A stretch of DNA of 64,000 nt from Actinernus sp. WN-2022 (Eukaryota > Cnidaria > Anthozoa > Actiniaria > Actinernidae): positions 72,039,012 to 72,103,011 of the forward strand of contig JAOWCC010000577.1 of NCBI GenBank assembly GCA_030867875.1. The letters run 5' to 3'. Made by a program: the position numbers and the translations under genes. The notes below the pieces were generated by a model. It was given only the letters and a program-made list of their open reading frames with translations. It ran no database searches and was not told the DNA's origin. This document shows, in pieces, positions 52,258 through 63,164 of this stretch (position 1 is the stretch's first letter; every line of letters starts with the position of its first letter).

Positions 52258-52587
52258 GAAAATATCCATACCCCAAAAACTCAAAAAATGTGTATATTTT
52301 CTATGCATCGATGTTGTTGTGATAAAAAGGCACCATGGAGAATAATGCATTAACAAAAAAAATTAAAATTATAACTTTCTGTTCTTTTCGTTCAGACTTG
52401 GCATTAATTGGATACTCACTAAGTAATCAATTGTTTGACCAACTTTTTTGATGTAATTATTTTCTAGGGTCTGGCCTGGGTCAAAACCTGGGTGGATGTC
52501 ATATCATTAATGCATTATTCTCCATGGTGCCTTTTAACACAACAACATCGATGCATAGAAAATAGTTTTTGGGGTATGGATATTTTC
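52258..52587. repeat. Inverted-repeat MITE inside the foldback
   Basis: Ends GAAAATATCCATACCCC and GGGGTATGGATATTTTC. Inner words AGGCACCATGGAGAATAATGC and GCATTATTCTCCATGGTGCC face each other. About 330 bp, no coding capacity. The inner words also occur in the element at 9449-9996. Confidence 0.75.
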
Positions 52588-53029
52588 CGTTCGTCAATGT
52601 TTCGTGTACTATCCGAAGTATTAACCCCGTAATTACGGCTTTATATAATATAGTATAAAAGAAAGAAGGAATCTGCTCAACTATTACAATACTATTCGTT
52701 TAATTATGACTACTTTACCTTGTTGAGCGGCCGCCGTGTTTGGCAAATGTTAGAGATTCGAGGTGAATTCGTTTGACTCCAAACTCTATTTTGCCCAGCA
52801 TATTTGACAAAATACCGGATTAAAAGTAAAGAAAAACCTTTACTATTCTTCTGTATCAGGCTTGTTTCGAGAAGAATTTAGTAAGAAAGAAAGAAAGAAA
52901 AACGCTTCGAAGTCCTATGGCGTTGCTATGGAGTATGGGCCAACAAGTCACGTGCCATCTGTTGCCGCGAAAGCTTTAAATTTGAAACTCATTCACGCAG
53001 GAGTAAATGAAATCTAGAAAATGGTAGTT

Positions 53030-54037
53030 TGTTTGGGTCTTCGTTTTCCCGAGTCTTCGTTATCTAGGGTCTTCGTTTTTGGGTCTTCGTTATCTAGGGT
53101 CTTCGTTTTCCAGTCTTCGTTATCTAGGGGGGTCTTCGTTTTCGGGTCTTCGTTTTCGGGCCTTCGTTATCTAGGGTCTTCGTTTTTCGATCTTCGTTAT
53201 CTAGGGGGGTCTTCGTTATCTAGGGGGGTCTTCGTTATCTAGGGTCTTCGTTTTTCGATCTTCGTTATCTAGGGGGGTCTTCGTTTTCGGGTCTTCGTTA
53301 TCTAGGGTCTTCGTTTTTCGATCTTCGTTATCTAGGGGGGTCTTCGTTTTCGGGTCTTTGTTATCTAGGGGGTCTTCGTTATCTAGGGTCTTCGTTTTTC
53401 GATCTTCGTTATCTAGAGGGTTCTTCGTTTTCGGGTCTTCGTTTTTCGATCTTCGTTATCTAGGGGGGTCTTCGTTTTCTGGTCTTCGTTATGTAGGGTC
53501 TTCGTTTTTCGATCTTCGTTATCTAGAGGGTTCTTCGTTTTCGGGTCTTCGTTATCTAGGGTCTTCGTTTTTCGATCTTCGTTATCTAGGGGGGTCTTCG
53601 TTTTCGGGTCTTCGTTATCTAGGGGGGTCTTCGTTTTCGGGTCTTCGTTTTCGGGTCTTCGTTATCTAGGGTCTTCGTTTTTCGATCTTCGTTATCTAGG
53701 GGGGTCTTCGTTTTCGGGTCTTCGTTATCTAGGGTCTTCGTTTTTAGATCTTCGTTATCAAGGGGTCTTCGTTATCTATATAGGGTCTTCGTTTTTAGAT
53801 CTTCGTTATCTAGGGGTCTTCGTTATCTTGGGTCTTCGTTATCTAGGGTCTTCGTTTTTAGATCTTCGTTATCTAGGGTCTTCGTTATCTAGGGTCTTCG
53901 TTAACTAGGGTCTTCGTTTTTCGGGTCTTCGTTATCTAGGGGGGTCTTCGTTATCTAGGGTCTTCGTTTTTGAGTCTTCGTTATCTAGGGTCTTCGATCT
54001 TCGGTCTTCGTTTTCTAGGTCTTCGTTATCTAGACAC
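53030..54037 (-). repeat. Minisatellite array, right foldback arm
   Basis: About 1 kb of TCTTCGTTATCTAGGG and TCTTCGTTTTTCGATC units in higher-order pairs, the complement of the left array but more than twice its length. The length difference between arms shows array expansion or contraction since insertion. Confidence 0.9.
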
Positions 54038-54049
54038 CCATAATTTATG

Positions 54050-55410
54050 GTCAATGTTGGTAGCCGGGTCCTGGCTTTGATCAGCCTTGTTTCAGATCTG
54101 TTAGAAATTCAGTGTAGATTAATTGAACACAGCAATGAAGTCAGTACTTTAAATTTCCCTCACCTTGTACTGTGTTGATATTCCAGTTCCTTGGCATATC
54201 AAAGTGTCTGAATGTAGTGTTAATTTGAATCCGTTAATTTGTATTACCAAGATGTACACAGTGTCGTAACTCACACAAGATCTGACGGCGATTACGGGTA
54301 TCTAGAAAACTCGGACCTTGTTTCTCTTCAGCCAGATCATCTTACTGTTTGTAGTTTCGGTATCTGTATGTACAGCGAAAAGCAGAATCCAGTACAGCGA
54401 GCAAGCCAACAGAATTCACTCGGTTGTTTACAAATTATGGTGAGTTGATTTGACTCAGTTCTCTGTTCAACTTCGCTCGTGTCGTAACAGACCATGTTTG
54501 ACTTAAACCACCACGATGTACACGTGTAGTATTTAAAAAGCTTCTTCACAACTCACACTGAAATATTCATATCCATGTATTTCTCTTCAGCCTTCAGGTA
54601 TGATTTATAGCATCTTGACCATTTGCAGTTTTGGTATCGGCAAACCGAACAGCACAGCAAGCCAATAGCATATTTTTCGATCGCACATTCAGCATAAATA
54701 AATAATTATGGCCGAGTTGAATGTTCAAGGTCCTCCAGATGTACTACACACTTTCCTCAGGCTTTGCTCAATTGTACTTGCGAACCTTTGAAACATCATT
54801 GCATTGCATTGTCGGAAAATAAGGCAAGTAACTAACCGATCGCGAAACAAAACAGAAGCCATGATGGCATTCACCAAAATGGCCGCTCGCATCGTGTACG
54901 TGTGGTTACCAGTTCCCCGGCCGAGATAATTTATTCTAAAAAGTACAAACACACATGAGGACCACACCACGGCAAAACGGTATGCTCCGCTGGCCAAAAG
55001 AACGAAGGCTCTGCTCTCAAATACAAATTACCGAGGGTTTCAACTTTTTTAGTAAATAATTTTATAACTTAGTAAACTCACAATGAATTACAAATTAAGA
55101 AAACTTCAACCTGTTAAAGTCTTAGGCTTAGCTTTTAAGTAGTTTTCTTAGTTTTTGACAAAACAGTTCACAAATGAATACTTTGAAGCAGAAACGTTAA
55201 AATCACGGCATGTGCCTGAGTGTTGTTTCATTTCAGTTTTCGCGGGAAACTGGGGGCGGCCGCGCGCGGACAAGAAATAGCAAATATACATGCGCGTGAC
55301 GTTTTGCCGCATGAGGACATACACGAAGCCTGGGGTAGCACAGGTAGCCCACACATGACCACAGGGAGTCCACTGCAAGATTAGTATGCGTTCTCCTTCG
55401 TCGAACGCAA
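54050..55410. repeat. Tandem duplication, unit C
   Basis: Third unit, starting GGTCAATGTTGGTAGCCGGG and ending in TTCTCCTTCGTCGAACGCAA. An extra piece of about 340 bp at 54970-55309, with CGGCAAAACG and CGTTTTGCCG ends, interrupts it. CATGAGG appears on both sides (54954-54960, 55310-55316), but exact boundaries are not resolved. No gene supported. Confidence 0.75.
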
Positions 55411-58150
55411 TTACCATGAGCATCAGTAGTGAATCAATTATCTGGCTACCCTAGCACAAACTATGAATGGCACACACACATGCTACTAACAACTCCATGA
55501 ACTACATGTATTCACGTATTCCTGGGTAGCCCGAGTTTAGGCCACTCAGGGCTATAACTCAGGGCCTCTTGTTTTTATATCGAACTCTCAATGAGTAACA
55601 CTGTATTAGAATGTGGAGATTGCTTTTCTCAACTTCAAACGTTTTAGCATCCCATTTTGTGGTCGCTTTAGAGTACGAAGCCGATGCTAAATTCTCTCGC
55701 CGATCATTTTATTTTAGTTTTGGGAAGCGACTTTTATTTTCCTCTTCTTCAACACATCTTAACAACTCAAAGTTGGACAGGTTTTCTTCCCAGTCTATGA
55801 AATTATTTCCGTTAGCTATATAAACTCGTGAAAACAATCACCGATACGTTTTGTTTTGATTGGATGCTCAGCCTGCTTGATTTTCTTGAGCGTTCATTTA
55901 TAAGAAAATCAAGAACGCTGAGCATCCAATCAAATTGCACGTTCTTAGGATGATCCCATAATTTATTTTATAAAACAATATACACTTGATGACTGGCTCC
56001 GAGGGAAACAGTGAGTTTTTTCCCGAAGAATCCCGATCGAGACGCGTCGAGGGAAACATCACTCACTGGTTTCCCGAGGAACCAGTCATTTTGTTATATA
56101 GACATACGTTTTACTACCTGATACAAGCGAGGTTTGTCGTTTGCTCTTTGGGAAGCTGCTTTTCCGCTGCCAGCGTCGCTACAGAATATTTAGTAGCGTT
56201 TTGTTTCTTTCTAGTTTCTTACATCTTTTTTTTTAGCTACCAATGTCTCTCTCTCACGCTTGATAAAGATGTAAATAGTTTCTTTGGAGCTGGTTCCATT
56301 TTAAACGCCTTCTTTCGACGAAAAATGTAACCTTTTGATGAAGATCTAGACGTTTTGATAAACAAATGTCCCGCGTTTAGCTAGCCAGTTATCAAGATGT
56401 GATCACGTAGCGGGCAACAACTGGGAATTGTTTCCCTTTGACGTCAGTTTTCAAAATTGCTGCCCGCGGGGAAAACAGTTTATTCTGTTACTTGTCAGGT
56501 GACTATAAATCAACCAATGAGGGCGCACGTTATATCTGAAAAACGTATGCATGGCTACATAACAATCAACACTTAATAACTGGCCCTGAAAGAAACAGTG
56601 ACTTGTTCCCCGAGGTCCTCGATGTTCCCCGTGAGGGAGTCGAGGCCGGGAACATCGTAGCCCGAGAAAACAGCCGCATCTAATCTCCGTTTTCTCAGAT
56701 TTCTTTATTGTCAGGTTTGGAACATCGAGGATCGTGGGGGAACAAAACTCACTGATTCATGAGGGGCCTGTCATTAAGTTATTTGTTATATAAGCAACAT
56801 AAATAAATTCAAATTCCTTTCGCCTGCGTTTTGGAAAACAAACTGATTTCTTTTAATTTTCCGCCTGTAATTTACCTAGCCAGTGGCGCGCGTGACACAC
56901 CATCTTCTGTTACGATGTGATCACGTGGCGGGATCGCATCAACCAATGAAAGCGTGCCTTGTATTTGGAAAACAAATGGATATGTAACAATCCGAGTTAC
57001 ATAGCCATAGGTTTTCCAGATACAACGCACGCTGTCATTCGTTGAACCGGGTCACGTGGCAGTCATCATAATCCAAAGTTTCCCGCGCGGGATATAATTC
57101 AAATGTATCCCGCCACGTGATCACATCGTGAAATAAGATGCTGTGAAGTATCGCACGCGCCACTGGCTAACTAAAGGAGGGAAATAATAATTTGTGTACC
57201 AAAAATCAGGGAAAAGGAGTTTGATTGTTGCTATATAACAAAACAAATCACTTTATGATTGGCCCCTCGGCAATCACTGAAGATCGAACACGAGGTTCGG
57301 AACATCAAGAATCTCGGGGAAACAGAACTCACTGGGGGCTAGTCACAAAGTGTTTATTGTTACACAGCCATACGTTTTCCAGAATCAACGCACGTTCTCA
57401 TTGGTTTATCCGGGGTCACGTGGCAGGCGTCAAAATCCAATTCAAATGTATCCCTCCACGTGATCACTGACATCGTGACAGAAGATGGTGCGATGTGTCG
57501 CGCGCGCCACTAAGCTAGCTTAAGGCGGGAAAAGAAAGTTTACCAAAACTCGATTCCCTCTCGGAGAAAATCGAGGGTCTCGCTGCGCTCGGCAGTACGT
57601 CATGACCTCGAGCCAAATATTTTCCCATCAGGCCCTCCACAAGTACCTAATCTTCCCTCTGGTCACTTTCTGATGGCTTGTTTGTTTAACACGAGAGGCT
57701 AATTCACTCGCCTCCGTTCTTCGCTGCTCTGTCATCTGAATATCAAATTTCGAATTCGCCGCGCGTGTAAAGAGGAGGTACGTACCCTTTTACACTGGAA
57801 CTTCGTGTTTAAGTGTTCAATATCACCGGATAAACCATCATTCTAAAACGTTGTATTTATTTATTTCGATATAATGTTTTGTTTAACTATCTAACAACGC
57901 AGGGACCTGAAATGCTTTACTTCTGCTTCCAGATTTGAGATTCCTTGTAGTCATTCCTTGATGCTCTTTTCTAGTTCCTTGTTCCTTCATGTCACAAGTC
58001 AATTCGGATCATAACAGTCTTTCAACAGGCCAACCATTGGAGTCATCTAGGAACAACTGACTGAAGACAAAATTGTAGTATTCGGGATAATATTTGCAAA
58101 TTCTTTGACAGTCAGGGTTGAAGTTCATCTCGATCACTTGTGGTATCATC
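55411..58150. other. Non-coding, MITE-rich sequence
   Basis: Contains a near-perfect hairpin at 55857-55934 (TTGATTGGATGCTCAGC facing GCTGAGCATCCAATCAA). Many copies, in both orientations, of the GATCACGTGGCGGG, AACGCACG and CATTGGTT words seen at 46 kb lie at 56390-56580, 56880-57180 and 57340-57540. A 114-codon plus-strand frame at 55986-56330 and others look accidental. No supported gene. Confidence 0.5.
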
Positions 58151-58615
58151 CTGTCGGAGCCTGCGTGTAAACAAAGCTTAATAAATACATTGACGTCATC
58201 CTGCCAGAGCCTGCGTGTACACAAAGCTCAATAAATACGACGACGTCATCCTGTCGGAACCTGCGTGTAAACAAAGCTTATTACATACGATGAATTCATC
58301 CTGTCGGAACCTGTGTGTAAACAAAGCTTAATGAATACGATGACGTCATCCTGTCGGAAACTGCGTGTACACAAAGCTTAATGAATACGATGATATCATC
58401 ATGTCGGAACATGTGTACACAAAGATTAATGAATACGATGACGTCATCATGTCGGAACGTGTGCACACAAAGCTTAATGAATACGATGACGACATCCTAT
58501 CGGAACCTGCGTGTAGACAAAGCTTGTACACAAAGCTTAATGAATATGATGACGTCATCCTGTCGAAACCTGCGTGTAAACACAGCTTAATGAATACGAT
58601 GACGTCATTTTAAGA
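58151..58615. repeat. 50-bp minisatellite with CRE-like motifs
   Basis: About nine units, each roughly CTGTCGGAACCTGCGTGTAA, then ACAAAGCTTAATGAATACGA, then TGACGTCATC. Five units keep a perfect TGACGTCA (near 58191, 58341, 58439, 58550 and 58601) and others have one or two changes. Open frames across the array on both strands (with Y-D-D and N-E-Y words) follow from the repeat, whose period is not a multiple of three. Confidence 0.9.
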
Positions 58616-58930
58616 TCCGAAGAGCTCTTGTACCCGGCTTGCATCATCTCATTATCTTCCTACCATACGAACTAAGTATGGTCTCTTTAATATTAGATTT
58701 AACGGTGTCAGGGTATGGAATTCTATCGAGAAAAAAACAAAATCGCTATCAAAGAGTAACTTCAAGGAAAACAATAGATCTACTAAGCAAATATTAATTT
58801 TCAAAATTCAAGATTAACAGCTTATTGTCATAATTCTTATATTTTCTTTCTTATTTATTTTTTACCTTGATCACTTGTCTTTGAATTGCTTTTTTCTCGA
58901 TAAGTTTGTACTGACTATAAATATATTTAA
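58616..58930 (+). mobile_element. LINE 3'-end fragment
   Basis: The plus strand encodes the tail 'HLPTIRTKYGLFNIRFNGVR', then 'VWNSIEKKTK' and a stop near 58815, the C-terminus typical of LINE ORF2. The upstream part is missing, replaced by the minisatellite. Confidence 0.65.
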
Positions 58931-60556
58931 TTGTAATATCCCAGCATAGTCAATCAATCAACAACTTTATTTCAGTGTCTAATCTTCTAGCTGACCACAA
59001 GTGGTCTACTAATCGGGGACACAATAGAATACAAACTCAGTTTGATGATTTAATAGATAGGTAGGTATTAACAAGTTAAAATACATATGTATATCTACAT
59101 CTGGAAGACTGTTGAGGTGATATACTCGCTATATATATCTTATATATATTATTTGTCACATAATTAAGTTAGGTTATTATACAATTAAATTATTAATCAC
59201 CTCCATTGGACTGACATATCTGAATAGTTTGCATAATCATAGTAACAGAGTGGAATAGTTATGAAACCAAGCGACCTTCTTTGTTCGCTTTTTTCAAACG
59301 TGACCGTGCACAAAACACAATAGATATTGGAATATGTTAACCAATCAGCCAATAGAAACGTGTGGGTTCAGTTGTTCAGGGGACGCTAATGAGCTGTGAC
59401 CCTGCACAATCTTTTGTCTTACCCCCTTTCAACCTAAATCGCAGTGCCTTTGTTAGCCCCTTTGAAGTTTGCCGTGTTTCCTAACCATTCCCCTCTATTA
59501 ACTATGTCATAATCTCTGATATTGACATGTAAGCCTATAACATTATATGACAATAGATTATGTTACTAATATATTATCTCAGTTGCAGAAATATCTTCTA
59601 GCTTTTAGTTATTCTAGGCCATTCAGTACCCTATCCAAGTAATAAATATGTGTATATCTTGTATTATCTTTACATGTTGGTACAAATAAAGTGTTTGTTG
59701 CTGTGACGTCACAGGCCTTATTCATAAATGTGTATTCCTCTTTCGATATTTTATTCACATGTACAGAAAACTACACCATGTGAAAGAAAATATCAAGTTA
59801 GAATGATTTGAAATTGAAGAGATTTATCTGGGAAAAACAATGGAGGCCTTTGTAGCCTCGCTTTCATGCTTTTCCTGCATTTGAAGTGCCAATTGACCGA
59901 TATAGTTTGTACATTTGTTGTCCCAATTCAGATCATCTGATCATCATGTTTAATCCAAGGAGAATATTTAATTGGACGAGGATGAGCAAAATATTATGAT
60001 TTGTAACATTTGGGGTTGGGTGGAACTAATCGAAACGAGCGACAGTATTGGCCTACCCAACAATAGGAAACACCCTAACCTTTAGAAAGTGCAGTACAAA
60101 AACAATAGAAGCATAGTATTACGGGTGTAATCAGAATACAGGTCTCGAGAGGTTCCGTGCTATTCAACATTCATGGCGACCTTTCAGATATTTGCCGATG
60201 CCGAAAGCAGAGTCAAATAACTGAGAGTGACACACAAACTAATCAGTCTAGTTCAGTAATTGTTTTCTCACTGAACATACAATGACTTTATATCCACAGA
60301 GTTTTGAAACTGGAACTTTGAGTCACCAACAGCTTGCCTTGTTTACCAAACGGAGTAGTCAATAGTGCGCATGCTCATACCGGTATTTGTAGCAAATATT
60401 AAATTATCACGACTGCGCATGCTCAGACCGTTATTGGCAGTCATTTGTTGCAGTTGAATCAACCAATCAGAATTTGGGAGAGTCGAATGATAAAAACCTT
60501 TGATCTCCACTGTCTAAACTCGTTCTGAAACTAGCTCGTTCTGAAGTCTATTTTAG
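58931..60556. other. Non-coding sequence
   Basis: Around 58945-59060 a segment (ACTTTATTTCAGTGTCTAATC, then CGGGGACACAAT) resembles words in units A and B (ACTTTATTTGAGTGTCAATAG, GGGGACACTAT), suggesting a shared repeat family. The rest shows no supported gene or clear element. Confidence 0.45.
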
Positions 60557-61455
60557 AATGGCTAAACATGGTTCTAGATGGCTAGGTCTGTAAGTAGGGA
60601 CTGCCGACTCTTTTGTAAGTTTTGTACCGACCGTGCTGTCAAAAGGATCATATTATTTGACAGCTTCGCCTCCTGATTACTCCCTAGGAACGCGTGGATC
60701 AGTCTCTCAGTTTTCGCCAGTCGATCTGTTCAGTAGTACGACTGAAACCGCTAAAAACTAGTTCAGAATAAAAGAAGGCGACGCTGTATCTGTATTCTTT
60801 GGTTTACCTGATTATTGCAGACTTTCAAAATCACTTTTTAAGAATATAACAACTGGAACGTTTCGTTCAAATTTATGTCTCGACATTTTTACTTGCCTAA
60901 GAAACCGGGAAGAAAGTTCAAGATCAAGAATCAAAACGAAGTAGGTATGTGCCGCTAATGTAAACAACAACAGTGGTATTTGCAACATCAAGTATCGGAG
61001 AAACCTGAGAATCCTAGTAGATTGAGAATCCGAACTGATCTGATTGCTGTCAATGAATTCGGCGAAATATTGCACAAAGAGCGTTCACGTTCTTGATAGT
61101 TTGACGCAAAGCTTAAGAACTAGCAGGATGCTGCAAATTTAGTGTTTAAGTCAGGCGATCTAGAAGCTCATTCAAGGGAAGCAATCTCTAGTATTAAACT
61201 GTTTCACTTGCACTTCACACTGGCGACTGGTTATATTACTGACTCGAGTCATTTTGACAAGCCGCTGACAGATCTGTAAAAACTGACCAATGGTATTTCC
61301 CAATGCTGGGCTGATGGGGAATTCAACGGTCGGTACAAAACTTACAAAAGAGTCGGCAGTCCCTACTTACAGACCCAGCCAACTATGTGTACCATGTGTA
61401 CCATGTCTAGCCATGTACAGCCATTGTTAGCCATCTGGAACCATGTTTAGCCATT
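60557..61455. mobile_element. Inverted-repeat element, about 900 bp
   Basis: The left end AATGGCTAAACATGGTTCTAG, GGCTAGGTCTGTAAGTAGGG and ACTGCCGACTCTTTTGTAAG faces its complement at 61330-61455 (for example CTTACAAAAGAGTCGGCAGT). The right end carries extra tandem CCATGT/AGCCAT words. The middle (60640-61330) has no supported protein frame. Confidence 0.75.
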
Positions 61456-61702
61456 CGAAAAAATACAGAAGAGAAGAGACTTACTAGCAGTCTACTACAC
61501 GTGGGAAATCTATTGTTTGTAGCTAACATGTCTTACATTTTGAACACGATTAATAGACTTAATTTCATATTTCATGGTAGCATTAAGTTTTTCTCTACAG
61601 ATTAAGTAATGATTCGCCTAAGAACGATTGCAAAATAAAATAGGCTGCAGTAATGAGCCTAACCCTAACCGTAGCTTACGATTTTGTTTGAATATGCCTT
61701 AA
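61456..61702. other. Repeat sequence flanking the TTAA element
   Basis: 61610-61698 matches 8590-8665 (ATGATTC(A/G)CCTAAGAA and ACGATTTTG...GAATATGCC). Together with 62959-62985 it forms the interrupted counterpart of the locus near 8665. Confidence 0.6.
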
Positions 61703-62954
61703 AGACCCTTTAGCACGCCCCGTGATACTTTGCGCGAAACCCGTGTTTTTGTTTTGATTTCGTGTTTACTGACTGTGACGAGCGCCTAACTCAACAACCA
61801 TCAAAATTCTATGGACCTCTAATGAAACTTAATATAAACGGAAATAATGTCTAGTTTAAGAAAGCCCTAAAATCGATTCAGCGTTGAAAGCAGAGACTTA
61901 TTCATTTTAAAATCAAACATCCACAAAGGTAGAACTTGGAAGAGAACTTGATGTAGCCTAAAATCGATTCAGCGTTGAAAGCAGAGACTTATTCATTTTA
62001 AAATCAAACATCCACAAAGGTAGAACTTGGAAGAGAACTTGATGTAGGACGTTAGTTAATTATTCAGCGCGTTCTAGGATTTTAAAACTGATTGCACGAA
62101 CACTTACATGCATTTCATATGAGATTATATAGAGCACAAACAGTTCGATTATTGATCAAATACACATCTAACTAATAATCTAGATGAGGAATAAGTCAAG
62201 CAACAACATACAGCAATAGAAAATCAGTAGCATCAATAACTTTATTTGTTCGCTGAGGAGAATAATATAATAGTGTGTACTGACCGATCTCTACAAAGTA
62301 TTTGCGTTGACTTGACTTCGGTTTGAACACTTACAAGCTACTAAATATCGGAATTAGTAGCACGGATACAACGAAGGAACGGCAAGGTATTCATTGAGTT
62401 TATCCACTGATATACACGCAACTAGAAAACTGAACCACAAATATCATACCGTTGGAGAATCGACAGTCCTTTGAACAGCCAGAGCCATCCGCTCGGCATC
62501 CGCTAAGCCGCCGGCTATTTACAAATGTACTCAGAAATGCAAGAACGCAGAGTACTCTCCAAACTCACCACAGTTGCTTGTGCTTCCCTAACTGGAAGAT
62601 CGAAGAATTATCGGCGAATGATCTTCTTACCTTCGTTTTTTAAGGAAGGAAGACAGACCGTGACAATGTTCTCGGCGGTTGTTCTTCGCTGGCGCCATCT
62701 CGGATTTTCTAGGCGGTTGGATGTCACACAAAAACGGTCAGCAAATTTTGGTTCAATATTTAAAAGAATGCCCTAAATAAGTTCTTAAGAAGAGTATTCA
62801 TCGTATGTGCGTATATAATAGTAACCATCAGCGGTAACAACAACGATGTAAGCAGATTCTTTACATGTATAAATTGCCAGTCCCAGAACTGAATTTCGTG
62901 GTCCACGAAAATATTTGTTTCGCGCAGAGCATCACGGGGCGTGCTAAAGGGTCT
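61703..62954. mobile_element. TTAA-flanked inverted-repeat element
   Basis: Ends AGACCCTTTAGCACGCCCCG and CGGGGCGTGCTAAAGGGTCT, with TTAA on both sides (61699-61702, 62955-62958). The related locus near 8667 reads TCAA without the insert, so this is a clean insertion into a shared repeat. TTAA targets are characteristic of piggyBac-type transposition. There is no transposase inside, so it is probably non-autonomous. Contains a 90-bp direct duplication. Confidence 0.85.
61867..62046 (+). repeat. 90-bp tandem duplication
   Basis: Two head-to-tail copies of 90 bp (61867-61956 and 61957-62046) beginning CCTAAAATCGATTCAGCG and ending ACTTGATGTAG. They look identical or nearly so, implying a recent event within the TTAA element. 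Confidence 0.9.
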
Positions 62955-63164
62955 TTAAGTGCTGTCTGAGATGTAGAACATAAGCAGAACATAGAGGAAT
63001 CTGATCCAAATGACAATTATGGTAATATTGTCAATAACGATAATAATGATAACAATAATTAATGATAATAATAATAATGATAATAATAATTAGTGAAAAT
63101 AATTGATAACAATAATACTAATAATTAATGATAATACTAATAATTAATAATAATAATTATTAGT
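62955..63164. repeat. A/T-rich microsatellite
   Basis: 63030-63160 is made of AATAAT, GATAATAAT and TAATTAATGATAA words. It borders the 3' end of the minus-strand LINE to its right and may partly be that element's tail. Confidence 0.65.

Larger units (their letters stand above)
50238..54039. mobile_element. Foldback element with minisatellite arms
   Basis: A 3.8-kb element with ends GGGTGTCTAGATAACGAAG and CTTCGTTATCTAGACACCC. A perfect 10-bp duplication ATAATTTATG flanks it (50228-50237 and 54040-54049), and the empty site is preserved at 48457-48466. Each arm begins with a tandem array built on the unit CCCTAGATAACGAAGA and variants (50240-50695; inverted at 53030-54037), followed by complementary unique sequence (50690-51120 against 52600-53020). 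The middle holds a LINE tail and a small inverted repeat. There is no transposase. Tandem-repeat arms and 9-10 bp duplications recall Drosophila FB elements and Mutator-like elements. Confidence 0.9.

Noticed and set aside
50240..54037. CRISPR array or repeat protein genes
   Set aside because: The units have no unique spacers, lie in mirrored arms of a transposon in a eukaryotic genome, and the frames are simple translations of the repeat.
55986..56330. 114-codon membrane-like protein
   Set aside because: It lies in MITE-like repeats, and the hydrophobic part comes from a T-rich stretch. No family resemblance.
58346..58613. Repeat-protein genes with N-E-Y-D-D motifs
   Set aside because: The 50-bp period shifts the frame each unit, frames occur on both strands, and no start or splice context is visible.
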